From Chloroflexota bacterium (lineage in GTDB: Bacteria > Chloroflexota > UBA11872), in NCBI GenBank assembly GCA_026708035.1, contig JAPOVQ010000006.1:187554-251553 (forward strand): a stretch of DNA of 64,000 nucleotides. The letters run 5' to 3'. Both the position numbers and the translations under genes were made by a program. Below the pieces are notes generated by a model, which was not told the DNA's origin, made no database searches, and saw nothing but the letters and a program-made list of their open reading frames with translations. Positions 51,882-61,235 of the stretch are shown piece by piece; position 1 is the first letter of the stretch; every line of letters starts with the position of its first letter.

Positions 51882-52879
51882 GCGCCGTGCCGCGACGCCA
51901 TGATCTGCGCGTGCGCCAGCTCGCTCCCCACCAGCTCCATGTCGGCATCGACCATGATGGTCACGAGCTCTTTGAAGGTAACGCTCGGCTCCCAGCCCAG
52001 CTTCTCGCGGGCCTTGGTCGGGTCGCCGATCAAGCGGTCGACCTCGGCGGGCCGAAACAGGTCTTCGCTGGTGTAGATGTGATCGCGGGCGTCCAGGCCG
52101 AGATGCCCGAAGGCCAGCTCGGCAAACTCCTCGCCGGAATGCGTCTCGCCCGTCGCCAGCACGTAGTCGTCGGGCTCGGGCTGCTGCAGCATGAGCCACA
52201 TGGCCCGCACGTAGTCGGGCGCATAGCCCCAATCACGCGTGGTCGTGAGATTGCCGAAGGGCACCTTGTCGATGATCTCGTGGTGCACGCGGGCGGCGTT
52301 GTAGCTGATCTTGCGGGTGACGAACTCGAGCCCGCGGCGCGGCGACTCGTGGTTGAAGCAGATGCCCGAGCAGGCGTACATGTCGAAGCTCTCGCGGTAG
52401 TTGATGGTGATCCAGTGGGCGTAGAGCTTGGCGACGCCGTAGGGACTGCGCGGATAGAAGGGCGTGGACTCGCTCTGCGGCCACTCCTGCACGGCGCCGA
52501 ACATCTCGCTGCTGGAGGCCTGGTAGAAGCGGATGCTGGGATCGACCGCGCGCACGGCCTCCAGCATGCGCGTGGCGCCGAGGGCCGTGACCTCGCCGGT
52601 GAGCACCGGCTGGTACCACGAGGTCTGCACGAACGACTGGGCCGCCAGGTTGTAGACCTCGTCGGGCCGGTGCTTCTTGAGAATCTCGATCAGCGAGTAC
52701 TGGTCGTGCAGATCGCCGGGTTCGAGCGTGATGTCGTCCTGGATGTGCGCGATGCGGCCGTTGTTCTCGGTGCTCGTGCGGCGCACGATTCCGACGACGT
52801 GGTAGCCGCGCTCGAGGAGAAACTCGGCCATGTAGGAGCCGTCTTGGCCGGTGATTCCGGTGACGATGGCGGTCGGCAT
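51878..52879 (-). CDS. gmd: GDP-mannose 4,6-dehydratase
   Basis: A 333-residue extended SDR that converts GDP-mannose to GDP-4-keto-6-deoxymannose, the branch point to D-rhamnose and L-fucose. [15 protein letters not shown] is the exact GMD opening; the catalytic set is SSSEMFG (122-128) and YGVAK (Tyr147, Lys151). NHESPRRG and the DWGYAPDYV segment are GMD-specific. It is somewhat shorter than the usual 345-370 residues because of a trimmed C-terminus. No L-fucose synthase is beside it, but an RMD-like gene is. Confidence 0.95.
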   Translation of the reverse strand: MPTAIVTGITGQDGSYMAEFLLERGYHVVGIVRRTSTENNGRIAHIQDDITLEPGDLHDQYSLIEILKKHRPDEVYNLAAQSFVQTSWYQPVLTGEVTALGATRMLEAVRAVDPSIRFYQASSSEMFGAVQEWPQSESTPFYPRSPYGVAKLYAHWITINYRESFDMYACSGICFNHESPRRGLEFVTRKISYNAARVHHEIIDKVPFGNLTTTRDWGYAPDYVRAMWLMLQQPEPDDYVLATGETHSGEEFAELAFGHLGLDARDHIYTSEDLFRPAEVDRLIGDPTKAREKLGWEPSVTFKELVTIMVDADMELVGSELAHAQIMASRHGA

Positions 52880-52937
52880 CAGTTGCGTGTCTCGATGCTC
52901 GGTTACGCGTTCAGTGTACGCGGCCCCACGGTCTGGC

Positions 52938-54026
52938 CTACGCCGACCCGTCCAGGGGCGACGGAAACTCCACGCCGACGGCGGCGCCGGTTTCGGTGAG
53001 GGTGGCGATGATGTCGTCGGTGAGCGGGCAGCCGTTGGCCTCGCGGTCGGCGGCGTTGGCGGCCTCGATGTCGCCGGGGGCGAAGACCTGGTCGAATCCC
53101 GGCCGCCGGGCCACCTCGCGCATGGCCGCCAGGGTGCCGGCCACCCGGGACTTGAATTCCTCGAGCGGCATCATGCGCGACACGTCGACGGCCAGGAAGC
53201 AATGCCCGACGCGCTGGGGACGGTCCTTGTGCTGCCAGTACATGCTGCCCACGTCGACGGTGGACGCGGCGCCGGAGAGGATGCCGGCCATGACGTCGAT
53301 GAGCAGCGAGAGCCCGGCGCCCTTGTATCCGCCCAGGGGCAGCAGCGAGCCGCCGTCGAGAAAGGCCGCCGGGTCCGTCGTGTCGTTGCCGTCGGCGTCG
53401 AGCGCCCAGCCCTCCGGGATCGGCTCGCCGCGGCTCTGCGCCAGGAAAATGTGGCCGGCGGCGACCTGGGTGGTGGCCATGTCGAGCACCAGCTCGTCGG
53501 GCGGATCGGTGGGCATGGCGATGCAGATGGGGTTGGTGGAGACGAACTTCTCGCTGCCGCCCCAGGGCGCGACGATGGCCTCACCGTTGGTGAAGGCCCA
53601 GGTCATCAGGCCGGCGCGCGCGCCGCGCAGCGCCCAATAGCCCTGCGAGCCGTTGTGGTTGGACTCGCGGATGCCGGTCCAGCAGGCGCCGTTGGCCTTG
53701 GCACGCTCGATGGTGGCGTCGATGGCGAAGTCGCACACCACGTGCCCGAGCCCGTTGTCGCCGTCGACCGCGACGGTGGTGGGCGATTCGGTGACGATCC
53801 GGGGCCGGGCTTGGGCGTTGACCAGACCCGCGTGGAGCCGCTCCAGGTAGATGGGTATGCGCGTGATGCCGTGCGTATCGACCCCGCGCAGGTTCGAGTC
53901 CACCAGCCCGTGCGCCACGACCCGCGCGTCCTTGTCCGCGACGCCCGCGGTGCGGAAGATGGCGGCGGTGAACGCGCGGAGATCGTCCGCGCTGAATCGC
54001 TGCGCTGGGGGTGAAGCGGTGCCCAT
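52938..54026 (-). CDS. Ldh2-family (malate/L-lactate-type) dehydrogenase, copy D
   Basis: A 362-residue NAD(P)-dependent dehydrogenase of the Ldh2 family: [10 protein letters not shown] with His52, [10 protein letters not shown] as second motif, TNPICIAMP, and [10 protein letters not shown] near the C-terminus. AAGGAG precedes the ATG. It lies 58 bases upstream of nothing related: the next gene on the strand is gmd, so a metabolic link there is not implied. One of four family members in the window; substrates not deducible. Confidence 0.88.
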   Translation of the reverse strand: MGTASPPAQRFSADDLRAFTAAIFRTAGVADKDARVVAHGLVDSNLRGVDTHGITRIPIYLERLHAGLVNAQARPRIVTESPTTVAVDGDNGLGHVVCDFAIDATIERAKANGACWTGIRESNHNGSQGYWALRGARAGLMTWAFTNGEAIVAPWGGSEKFVSTNPICIAMPTDPPDELVLDMATTQVAAGHIFLAQSRGEPIPEGWALDADGNDTTDPAAFLDGGSLLPLGGYKGAGLSLLIDVMAGILSGAASTVDVGSMYWQHKDRPQRVGHCFLAVDVSRMMPLEEFKSRVAGTLAAMREVARRPGFDQVFAPGDIEAANAADREANGCPLTDDIIATLTETGAAVGVEFPSPLDGSA

Positions 54027-54098
54027 CGATCACTCCTTCGCCGAGATCGGTCGGCGAACCATGCCGCCGCCGGCCGCCTCCCGGTTTGGCTGCGGCTG

Positions 54099-54866
54099 AT
54101 GCCTCATCGGGAACTCAGGCCAGTTGACGTGGCGAGCATAGCGGCGCCTGGCGACATCGTCGCCATCGTGGGCGCCGGTGGCAAGACTTCGACCATGTTC
54201 GCGCTGAGCCGCGCGCTGGCCGCGGCGGGGCGGCGCGTGCTGACGACCAAGTCCACGATCATCTATCGACCGACGATGGCCCAAAGTCCCGGCGTGGTGG
54301 AGATTCCGCCGGAGCGCTGGGCCACCGAGCTGCGCGGTCTGCTGGACCTTCGGCGCGAGGTGACGGTGGTGACTGGATCGGCGGGACCCGATCGCTGGCA
54401 GGGCGTGTCGGCGGACCGGGCGTCGGAGCTGCGGGACGCGGCGCGGGCCGACTGCGTGATCGTGGAGGCCGACGGGGCGCGGGGAAGACTGCTCAAGGCC
54501 CCGGCGGACCACGAACCGTCGATGCCCGCCAGTGCGTCGCTAGTGATGCCGGTCGTGAACCTGCGGGCCGTGGGGCGGCGAATTGATTCCGAGCAGGTGC
54601 ACCGGCCGGAGCAGGTGGCGGCGCTGCTGGGAATCTCGGTGGACGGCGTGATTGGCCCGGAGCACGTGCCGAGGGTGTTGCTGGACGAATCGGGCGGTCT
54701 CAAGCGGGCGCCGGAGAACGCCCGCGTGTGGCCGGTGCTCGCGGGCGTGGACGCCGTGGAACTGCCGGAGGTTGAGGCGTTGCTTCGGCGACTGGTTGAG
54801 CATCCGCGGGTCGTCGGGGTGGTCATGGCCGATCGGGAGTGGCGGTATTCGGCGTTGGTGCCCTGA
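54099..54866 (+). CDS. yqeC: YqeC-family putative selenium-dependent hydroxylase accessory protein
   Basis: A 255-residue P-loop protein. GAGGKTS (residues 25-31) is the nucleotide loop, and VEADGARGRLLKAPADHEP (122-140) is the block that defines YqeC. In other bacteria YqeC occurs with selenium-dependent molybdenum hydroxylases (xanthine dehydrogenase-like) and is thought to help mature them; its exact reaction is unknown. No molybdenum hydroxylase, selD or yqeB is in the window, so it is an orphan here. It is divergent from the Ldh2 gene. Confidence 0.85.
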   Translation: MPHRELRPVDVASIAAPGDIVAIVGAGGKTSTMFALSRALAAAGRRVLTTKSTIIYRPTMAQSPGVVEIPPERWATELRGLLDLRREVTVVTGSAGPDRWQGVSADRASELRDAARADCVIVEADGARGRLLKAPADHEPSMPASASLVMPVVNLRAVGRRIDSEQVHRPEQVAALLGISVDGVIGPEHVPRVLLDESGGLKRAPENARVWPVLAGVDAVELPEVEALLRRLVEHPRVVGVVMADREWRYSALVP

Positions 54867-54896
54867 CGGCATGGCCCAGAGCGTCGTTCCGATGGG

Positions 54897-55086
54897 TCCC
54901 CCTCACCCTAGCCCTCTCCCATCGAGGGAGAGGGGACCGGACAGCTCCCCTCCGACTGAGAGCGAGCCTGGCTGGATTCCGGCTTGCGCCGGAATGACGG
55001 AGGGAGCGCATGTTCGGGCGCGTGGACGGGGTGGGATGACCCTCACCCCAGCCCTCTCCCTTCCAGGGAGAGGGAGCCGGACCCGG
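54897..55086. repeat. Three dispersed palindromic repeats
   Basis: Two copies of the CCTCACCC...CCTCTCCC...GGGAGAGGG family (54897-54942 and 55038-55086) with a GGATTCCGGCTTGCGCCGGAATGACGG copy between them (about 54973-55003). They fill the 231-base gap between convergent yqeC and the ABC permease; no gene there. Confidence 0.88.
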
Positions 55087-55097
55087 TCGAAGCTAAA

Positions 55098-56327
55098 TCA
55101 GCCGCGCACCGCGCGGAGGATGTCGCCCAGGCGCAGGCGCCGGCCGTATACCAGCAGGCCGATGCGGAAGACTCGCGTGCTGATCCAGAGGCCGATGGGG
55201 ACGCAGGCGGCCAGGATCCCCACGCTGATCGCCAGTGACAGCGTGTCATGCGAACCGGCCGCCACGCGCAGCAGTCCGCCGACGGGCGCGGTGATGGGAA
55301 TCCAGCTGAGCACCACGGCCAGCGTGCCGTCGGGGTCTCCCTGGATAAACGCGCTCAGCATGAAGGGGACGATGGACGGCAGGATGAGGTACGCGGCGAG
55401 CTGCTGGCTCTCCTTGAAGGTGGTGGTCATGGACCCCACGGTGGCGTAGAACGCCGCGAACAACAGGTAGCCGAGCAGCAAGTAGGCCAGGGCGAGCGGG
55501 AGCACCGCGAGGTTGAAGGTCAGGTCGCCGAGGTCGTCGAACTGGGCGAGCAGCACCGGCACCAGCACGAGCGCGGGGAGCACCCACGCCAGCAGCTGCG
55601 TGAGGCCGGCCAAGGCCTGACCGGCCACCTTGCCGAGCAGCAACTGGTCGGGCGTGACCGACGACAGCACGACCTCGATGACCCGGGTCTCCTTCTCCTC
55701 GCTCACGCCTTCCAGGAGGTATCCGGCGCTGGTGAAGACGACGATCATGAAGAGAATGGCGGCCACGTAGGGCACCACGGAGTCGAAAATCACTCCGGCG
55801 CCAAATCCTCGCGGCGGGGAGCCGTCCACGTTCGAGGCACGCAGCGCGACGGGCTGCTGGATGCGGGGCGCGATCTCGGGCGCCACGTGCACCTCAAGCA
55901 GCGCGTCGAGAAGCACGGAACGGATGGCGCGGCGGGCATCACCCTCGCGCTCGCCGAACGTGCCGAACTCCTCGGCCACGAAGCGCACGTCGCCGGACGC
56001 CATGTAGTCCTCGCCGACCACGAAATAGCCGTCGACGGCTCCCTGTGAAAGCGCCGCGCGCGCCGCCGCCTCGTCGGCAAAGCGCTCCAGTCCCGGCGCT
56101 AGCTCGCGCCCTTCCAACACGCCGGCCTGATCAATCAGCCCGTAGCCGTCGGCGGGTTCCGACGTCGTCGCCTCGGCGGCCGCCGCCCCGATGCGGTCGC
56201 CGAAGATTACGAAGACCAGGACCGTGATCAGCAGCAGCACGGGCACGGTGGCCGTGCTGATGAGAAAGCCCTTGCGACCCACCGTGCGCCGCAGCTCCCA
56301 GGCGGCCACCACGGCCGCGTTACGCAT
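55098..56327 (-). CDS. ABC-2-type exporter permease (NatB-like)
   Basis: A 409-residue permease with the NatB layout: one N-terminal helix (about 20-42), a large extracytoplasmic domain (about 45-185), then five to six helices. The EGVSEEKETRVIEVVLSSVTPDQLLLGKV block before helix 3 is the hallmark of ABC-2 Na+/drug-type exporters. The ATG at 56327 overlaps the ATPase stop by eight bases; the longer frame to 56537 is a shadow. Substrate may be Na+, a drug or a peptide. Confidence 0.88.
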   Translation of the reverse strand: MRNAAVVAAWELRRTVGRKGFLISTATVPVLLLITVLVFVIFGDRIGAAAAEATTSEPADGYGLIDQAGVLEGRELAPGLERFADEAAARAALSQGAVDGYFVVGEDYMASGDVRFVAEEFGTFGEREGDARRAIRSVLLDALLEVHVAPEIAPRIQQPVALRASNVDGSPPRGFGAGVIFDSVVPYVAAILFMIVVFTSAGYLLEGVSEEKETRVIEVVLSSVTPDQLLLGKVAGQALAGLTQLLAWVLPALVLVPVLLAQFDDLGDLTFNLAVLPLALAYLLLGYLLFAAFYATVGSMTTTFKESQQLAAYLILPSIVPFMLSAFIQGDPDGTLAVVLSWIPITAPVGGLLRVAAGSHDTLSLAISVGILAACVPIGLWISTRVFRIGLLVYGRRLRLGDILRAVRG

Positions 56328-57222
56328 CGCGGCCCGCCCCGCGCACGGCCTGGATGAACACGTCGTCGAGCGAGGCCAGCGCGCGCTCGAAGCGGTCGAT
56401 GCGCACGCCGCGCTGCACCAACTCACGCAGGACAGTCTCGGGCGCGACGCCCTCGTCGAGCACGGCGTAGTAGGCGCCGTCCTCCTCGCGAAGCTCGTCC
56501 ACGCCGGGAAGATTGGCGACGCGATCGGGCGATACAAACCGAACGGCGTTGGGGGCGTAGGCGCGACGGACGTCCGCCACGCGGCCCTCGATCACACCGC
56601 GGCCGTCAGCGATGAGGTAGATGCGGTCGGCCAGGTCCTCGACCTGGCTCATGACGTGGGTGCTGATGACGATGGCGGCGCCTGCGTCGCGGCGCTCGCG
56701 GATGATGTCGAGCAAGAGCTTGACGTTGATCGGGTCCAGGTTCTGCGTCGGTTCGTCCAAGATCAGGATGTCCGGGTCGGTGAGCAGCGTGGCCGCGATC
56801 TGCGCTTTCTGCGCCATGCCACGGCTGAGCTCATCGGTTTTTCGAGAGGTCGCGTCACCAAGGTCAAGCCGCCCGAGCCAGGACTCGGCGCGGTAGCGGG
56901 CCTGGGCTCGGCCGAGCCCCTTGAGCCGGGCGAGGTATTCCACGGCGTCCAACGTGCGCACGCCGCGATGGAGCCCGCGTTCCTCCGGGAGATAGCCGAT
57001 GCGGCGTCTGAGCTCGATGGACGGCGTCTGGCCATGAATGCTGATGTCTCCGGCGTCGGGCGCCACGATGCCCATGACGGCGCGAATGGTGGTGGTCTTA
57101 CCGGCGCCGTTGGGTCCGAGCAGACCAAGAATCTCGCCCGGATTGACGGTGAGCGACACGTCGCGAACGGCGGTCACGTCCGCGAACGACTTGCGCAGTC
57201 CTCGAATCTCAAGCGCGGGCAT
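56320..57222 (-). CDS. ABC transporter ATPase (NatA-like)
   Basis: A 300-residue ATPase. Walker A is GPNGAGKT (36-43), signature LSRGM (132-136), Walker B ILILDEP (152-158) followed by TQNLDP, and the switch His is in ISTHVM. The C-terminal 80 residues form the extra domain seen in NatA-type exporters. It pairs with the permease downstream through an eight-base overlap. The gene is divergent from the peptidase gene at 57317. Confidence 0.92.
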   Translation of the reverse strand: MPALEIRGLRKSFADVTAVRDVSLTVNPGEILGLLGPNGAGKTTTIRAVMGIVAPDAGDISIHGQTPSIELRRRIGYLPEERGLHRGVRTLDAVEYLARLKGLGRAQARYRAESWLGRLDLGDATSRKTDELSRGMAQKAQIAATLLTDPDILILDEPTQNLDPINVKLLLDIIRERRDAGAAIVISTHVMSQVEDLADRIYLIADGRGVIEGRVADVRRAYAPNAVRFVSPDRVANLPGVDELREEDGAYYAVLDEGVAPETVLRELVQRGVRIDRFERALASLDDVFIQAVRGAGRDA

Positions 57223-57316
57223 GGCGCATGTTTAGCACGCCCCGTGTGCCAAAAGCTGCTTACATCGGCCAAATCAGCCAAAATGCGCTGTTTGGTCCCG
57301 CGGAGACCCAAGGCCC

Positions 57317-58420
57317 ATGCCCGATCTCGTCCCCATCGATCACGACCGCCTGCTGAAGACGTTCCTGCGCCTGGTGCGCATCGACAGCTATCACGGCCAC
57401 GAGGATCGGATCGTGGAAGTCCTCGAACCGATGCTTCACGCGGTGGGCCTGACGACGGAGGTCGACGCCCACGGAAATCTCATCGCCCGCTGGGACGCCC
57501 AGGACAGCGACGCCGCGCCGTTGATGCTCAACGCACACATGGACACCGTGTGGCCGACGCCGGGCATGGAACCCGTGGTGACGGACGAGGGCGTTGCGTC
57601 GGACGGCTCGAGCGTTCTCGGCGCGGACGACAAGGCGGGCGTGGCGGTCATCATGGAGGGCGTGCAGGCAGTGGCGGACGCGGGCCTGCCGCACGGGCCA
57701 ATCGAGCTGGTTTTCACGGTCGGCGAGGACGTGGGACATATCGGGTCACGCGCGTTCGATCCCGAAACCATCGAATCGCGCCGGGGGCTGGTGTTCGACG
57801 GTGACGGGCCGGTCGGCACGGTGGTGACGGAGGGTCCGTCGGCGCAGGCGTTCACGGCGGTGTTTCGCGGGCGCGCGGCGCACGCCGGCGTCGAACCCGA
57901 GAACGGCATCAGCGCCATCGCCATGGCGGCGCGGGCCATCGACCGGATGAAGCTGGGACGCATCACGCGTTACACCGTGGCCAACATCGGCACGATCAAC
58001 GGCGGGCAAGCGATGAACATCGTGCCGCCGGAGGTGACACTGGTCGGCCAGGCGCGCAGTTTGCGCCCGAGGGCCCTCGAGCAGCAGATCGCGCACATGC
58101 GCGAGGTCATGGAAGAGGCGGCCAGCGAGTTCGGCGGCACGGTGGAATATGAGGAAACCATGCGAATCGACGCGTTTGGCTTCAACCAACAGAACCCAGT
58201 CGTTCTGTGGGCCAACCGCGCGATTCGGGCGGCCGGACTCGAGCCGTCGCCCGTCTTCACGGTCGGCGGCAGCGACGCGCACGAGTTCAACGCCAAGGGC
58301 ATCTGGTCGGTCATGCTGGGCATGGGCTGCACCGGGGCGCACTCCGTGGAAGAGTTCGCGCCGCACGAGGCGCTGCGGCAGCTGGCGCAGGTCGCGGCGC
58401 AGGCGATCGTCGTTGGGTAG
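57317..58420 (+). CDS. M20 family metallopeptidase (PepT-like), copy 1
   Basis: A 367-residue M20 zinc peptidase or amidohydrolase. Metal ligands His74 and Asp104 with Asp76 (NAHMDTV, GADDK) are in place. The catalytic Glu pair reads Glu137-Asp138 (GEDVG) in place of Glu-Glu, so one zinc ligand is replaced by Asp. The dimerisation domain (RAAHAGVEPENGISAI) and the late GGSDAHEFN are normal and fit the tripeptidase T-like branch. A similar gene follows 47 bases later. Likely cytoplasmic peptide or acyl-amino-acid hydrolysis. Confidence 0.88.
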   Translation: MPDLVPIDHDRLLKTFLRLVRIDSYHGHEDRIVEVLEPMLHAVGLTTEVDAHGNLIARWDAQDSDAAPLMLNAHMDTVWPTPGMEPVVTDEGVASDGSSVLGADDKAGVAVIMEGVQAVADAGLPHGPIELVFTVGEDVGHIGSRAFDPETIESRRGLVFDGDGPVGTVVTEGPSAQAFTAVFRGRAAHAGVEPENGISAIAMAARAIDRMKLGRITRYTVANIGTINGGQAMNIVPPEVTLVGQARSLRPRALEQQIAHMREVMEEAASEFGGTVEYEETMRIDAFGFNQQNPVVLWANRAIRAAGLEPSPVFTVGGSDAHEFNAKGIWSVMLGMGCTGAHSVEEFAPHEALRQLAQVAAQAIVVG

Positions 58421-58467
58421 TCAGCACCAAGGCCGGCTGCCCGGTTGCCGCGCGCCGGAGCAACGCG

Positions 58468-59580
58468 ATGCCTGAAAGCCCGGGCCTGGTGCCGATCAAC
58501 TGGGACCGCATGCTCGACAACTTCATCAACATGCTCTCGGTCGACAGCTACTACGGTGACGAGGAGCGCGTGGCGGCGATCATTCGACCCGCGCTGGAGC
58601 CATTGGGCATCCGGTTTCGGCAGGACGAGATCGGAAATCTGATCGGGCGCTGGGCGGGCCGTGGACGCAGCGATGGGCTCATCATGCTCAACGCGCACAT
58701 GGACACCGTGCAGCCGACGCCGGGCATGCGGCCGGTGGTGGACGCCGACGGGGTGCGGTCCGATGGGTCGAGCGTGCTGGGCGCGGACGATAAGGCCGGG
58801 TTGGCCGCGATCATCGAAGCCGTCCGCGCGATTGACGAGACCGGTCTGGATCACGCGCCCATCGAGCTGGTGATTACCGTGGGCGAGGAAGTCGGGCACA
58901 TCGGGTCGAAGGCCTTTGACCCGCAGTCCATCGAGGCTCGTACGTCATTCGTGTTCGACGCCGGCGGGCCGGTTGGCACCGTGGTGATGCGCGCGCCGGG
59001 CCAGATTCGCTGCACGGCCACGCTGCACGGACGCGCGGCGCACGCGGGGATCGAGCCGGAACTGGGCATCAGCGCCATCAGCCTGCTGGCGCGGGCGGTG
59101 GACCGCATGCCGCTGGGACGCGTTGACGCCGAAACGACCGCCAACATCGGACGCATCGAGGGCGGGCAGCAGTCGAACATCGTGGCGCCCACGGCACGGA
59201 TCGAGGCCGAGGCGCGCAGTCTCAGCGAGGACCGGCTCGCGGCGCAGATCGACGCGATGCGAACGGCGGTCGCCGACGCGGCGACCGACCTGGGCGGCTC
59301 ATTCGACTTCGAGGAGCGCCGGTTCTACGTGGCGTATCAATTGGCGGAGGACGAGCCGGCCGTGCAGCTGGCCGACCGCGCCGTCCTGGCGTCGGGGCTG
59401 ACGCCGCGGCACGTCAGCACGGGCGGCGGGAGCGACGCGCATGAATTCAACCTCAACGGCATCACGTCGGTATGCCTGGGGGTCGGCTACATCGACGTGC
59501 ACACCACCGACGAGTTCATGCCGCACAACGCCCTGCGCGACATCACCCAGGTGGCGGCGCAGCTCATCACCCAGGCCTGA
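58468..59580 (+). CDS. M20 family metallopeptidase (PepT-like), copy 2
   Basis: A 370-residue paralogue of the gene just upstream, with His77, Asp79, Asp107 and the normal Glu140-Glu141 pair (GEEVG). RAAHAGIEPELGISAI and GGSDAHEFNLNGI are conserved. Divergence between the copies is spread along the whole length, so the duplication is old. ATG at 58468 has GGAG upstream; the frame extends to 58207 only as a shadow of copy 1. It is convergent with the anti-sigma gene. Confidence 0.9.
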   Translation: MPESPGLVPINWDRMLDNFINMLSVDSYYGDEERVAAIIRPALEPLGIRFRQDEIGNLIGRWAGRGRSDGLIMLNAHMDTVQPTPGMRPVVDADGVRSDGSSVLGADDKAGLAAIIEAVRAIDETGLDHAPIELVITVGEEVGHIGSKAFDPQSIEARTSFVFDAGGPVGTVVMRAPGQIRCTATLHGRAAHAGIEPELGISAISLLARAVDRMPLGRVDAETTANIGRIEGGQQSNIVAPTARIEAEARSLSEDRLAAQIDAMRTAVADAATDLGGSFDFEERRFYVAYQLAEDEPAVQLADRAVLASGLTPRHVSTGGGSDAHEFNLNGITSVCLGVGYIDVHTTDEFMPHNALRDITQVAAQLITQA

Positions 59581-59600
59581 TCCGAGCACCGGGCCGGCTG

Positions 59601-60347
59601 CTACTGCGGCATCGTCCCGTGGAGCATGGGGGGGCCGGTGGGGCTGCTCGGGCTTTCGTGCATCGGCTCCTCGGTGACCTCGAACGCGTGGAAGACGTGC
59701 ACGGGGTGGTCGCTCACCACCAACACCACGGCGCTGCCCGCGTGGTCGGTGCTGAAGTTGGCGCCGCTGACGCGGGCACCGCTCTCGTCAACCATCCAGA
59801 AGTGATAGACGTGCTGGTCGCGCGGGGCGTGAAGGCCGTCCACCACGAGCATGACCTCGGAGCCCGCGTCGTCGAAGATCAGTTGCGCCCAGGCGTCGTC
59901 GGCCCCAGGCATACCGTGCAGCGTGACGATGTGGGGTTGCTCCGCATGAATGCCGACGAGCGCGGCGCTCTGGGCCGACAGCTCGTCCTGCATGTCGTCA
60001 ACCGTCTGCTGGAGATCGCCGATTCGCAGCGCGAGCACGATGACCGCCGCGACCGCCGCCGTGCCGACCGTGGACATGCCCGCGAATCCAAGCATGGGCC
60101 ATGACGGCATTCGGAGGCGTCGCCTGGGCGGCGCGGCGACCGCCATGACCCGACCGCGGAGGTCCGCCGGCGGGGCTTGAGCGCCCGCGTCGAGCGCCAA
60201 CGTCTCAAGCGCCTGGCGCACGGCTTCGGCCTCGCGGCGCAGCGCGGGATCGCGCGCCAGGACCGCCTCGAGCTCGCGGGCTTCGGACGCGTTGAGGTCG
60301 TCGAGCGCGTAGCCGCCGATGAGGTCGTGGATGTCCGGTGAGGCCAT
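59601..60347 (-). CDS. RskA-type anti-sigma factor, single-pass membrane protein
   Basis: A 248-residue anti-sigma-K-type protein. Residues 1-60 form the cytoplasmic helical sigma-binding domain (DIHDLIGGYALDDLNASEARELE), about 84-109 is one membrane helix, about 110-131 a short coiled coil, and the rest an extracytoplasmic RskA C-terminal domain with a His/Met-rich tail (HVYHFWM, HVFHAFEV, MLHGTMPQ) that might bind a metal. It lies five bases after the sigma gene and should hold that factor at the membrane until a signal triggers cleavage. The longer frame to 60821 is a shadow. Confidence 0.88.
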   Translation of the reverse strand: MASPDIHDLIGGYALDDLNASEARELEAVLARDPALRREAEAVRQALETLALDAGAQAPPADLRGRVMAVAAPPRRRLRMPSWPMLGFAGMSTVGTAAVAAVIVLALRIGDLQQTVDDMQDELSAQSAALVGIHAEQPHIVTLHGMPGADDAWAQLIFDDAGSEVMLVVDGLHAPRDQHVYHFWMVDESGARVSGANFSTDHAGSAVVLVVSDHPVHVFHAFEVTEEPMHESPSSPTGPPMLHGTMPQ

Positions 60348-60352
60348 GAGCG

Positions 60353-60937
60353 CTAGCCCAGCAGGTCCTGGTCGCCCAGGCGTTCGCGCAACTTTCGCAA
60401 GCCGGCGCGCGTGCGCGTCTTGACCGTGCCCAGCGGCACGTCCAGGCGCTTCGAGATTTCCGATTGGGTGTAGCCGAAATACGCCAGCCAAAGCACGTCC
60501 TGCTCGGTCTGACTCAGGCCCTGGATCGCCTGGCGCAGCTTCTGCCGGCGCTCGGCGAGCCAGGCGTGCTCCCACGGGGCGGGCTCGCCGTCGGCCTGCT
60601 GCCGAGCGTCGAGATCGACCTCGTAGGGATAGAGCTGGGGACGGGCGTTGGCGGCGCGAATGGTGTCGGTGATGCGGTTGCGCGCGATGCGCAGCACCCA
60701 GGCGGCGAGCGAGCCGCGCGACTCGTCGAACTGGTGGCGGCGCGTCCAGACCTGCATGAATACGTCCTGCACGACATCCTCGGCAACCGCCTGGGGAAAG
60801 GCTCGCCGCGCCATGGACCACACCGTTGGGCTGAGCAAGTCGTAGACGCCGCCCAGCGCGTCCGGTTCGTTGCGCACCAGGCGACGCCCGAGGATCGCGT
60901 CGGGGCGTTCGGCCGGTTCCGTGCGTTCGCTAGTCAT
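60353..60937 (-). CDS. ECF RNA polymerase sigma factor (SigK-like)
   Basis: A 194-residue ECF sigma-70 factor. Region 2 (about 25-97) includes AEDVVQDVFMQVW and WVLRIARNRITDTIR for -10 recognition; region 4 (about 131-186) includes LAYFGYTQSEISKRLDVPLGTVKTR, the -35 helix-turn-helix. The ATG at 60937 gives the usual length; the frame to 61090 has no support. Paired with the downstream anti-sigma gene, it probably responds to envelope or redox stress and may activate its own operon. Confidence 0.92.
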   Translation of the reverse strand: MTSERTEPAERPDAILGRRLVRNEPDALGGVYDLLSPTVWSMARRAFPQAVAEDVVQDVFMQVWTRRHQFDESRGSLAAWVLRIARNRITDTIRAANARPQLYPYEVDLDARQQADGEPAPWEHAWLAERRQKLRQAIQGLSQTEQDVLWLAYFGYTQSEISKRLDVPLGTVKTRTRAGLRKLRERLGDQDLLG

Positions 60938-61235
60938 GCGCGCTGGCGCTAGAGTGCCACGCCACTCGACCGGACCTATAACGAGGCGTCGCGGGAAGGG
61001 AAGCCTCAGCGCGGGCGCGCCCGCGCTAAGTCCGGCAAGGCCCGGAAGTTCAGCGGCGATGGCGTCGCCGGTCACGCCGCCAACAGTCACGCGGCTGCCG
61101 CTCCGGATTTCGCCATGCGTCCGGGGCCCGCATGACCCGTCGTCGATACCTCGGTCGCGCGGTGTCGATCATGGAGCGGCGGCATAGGCGACAGTGCGGC
61201 GACAGGCCGCGGCGTGAAAGGGGGTTCGTGGACTG
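60938..61235. other. Intergenic region upstream of the sigma factor gene
   Basis: About 300 bases between two reverse-strand genes, very GC-rich. I find no credible gene, repeat copy or clear promoter; some inverted sequences such as GCGGGCGCGCCCGC at about 61014 may form a stem. Confidence 0.4.
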
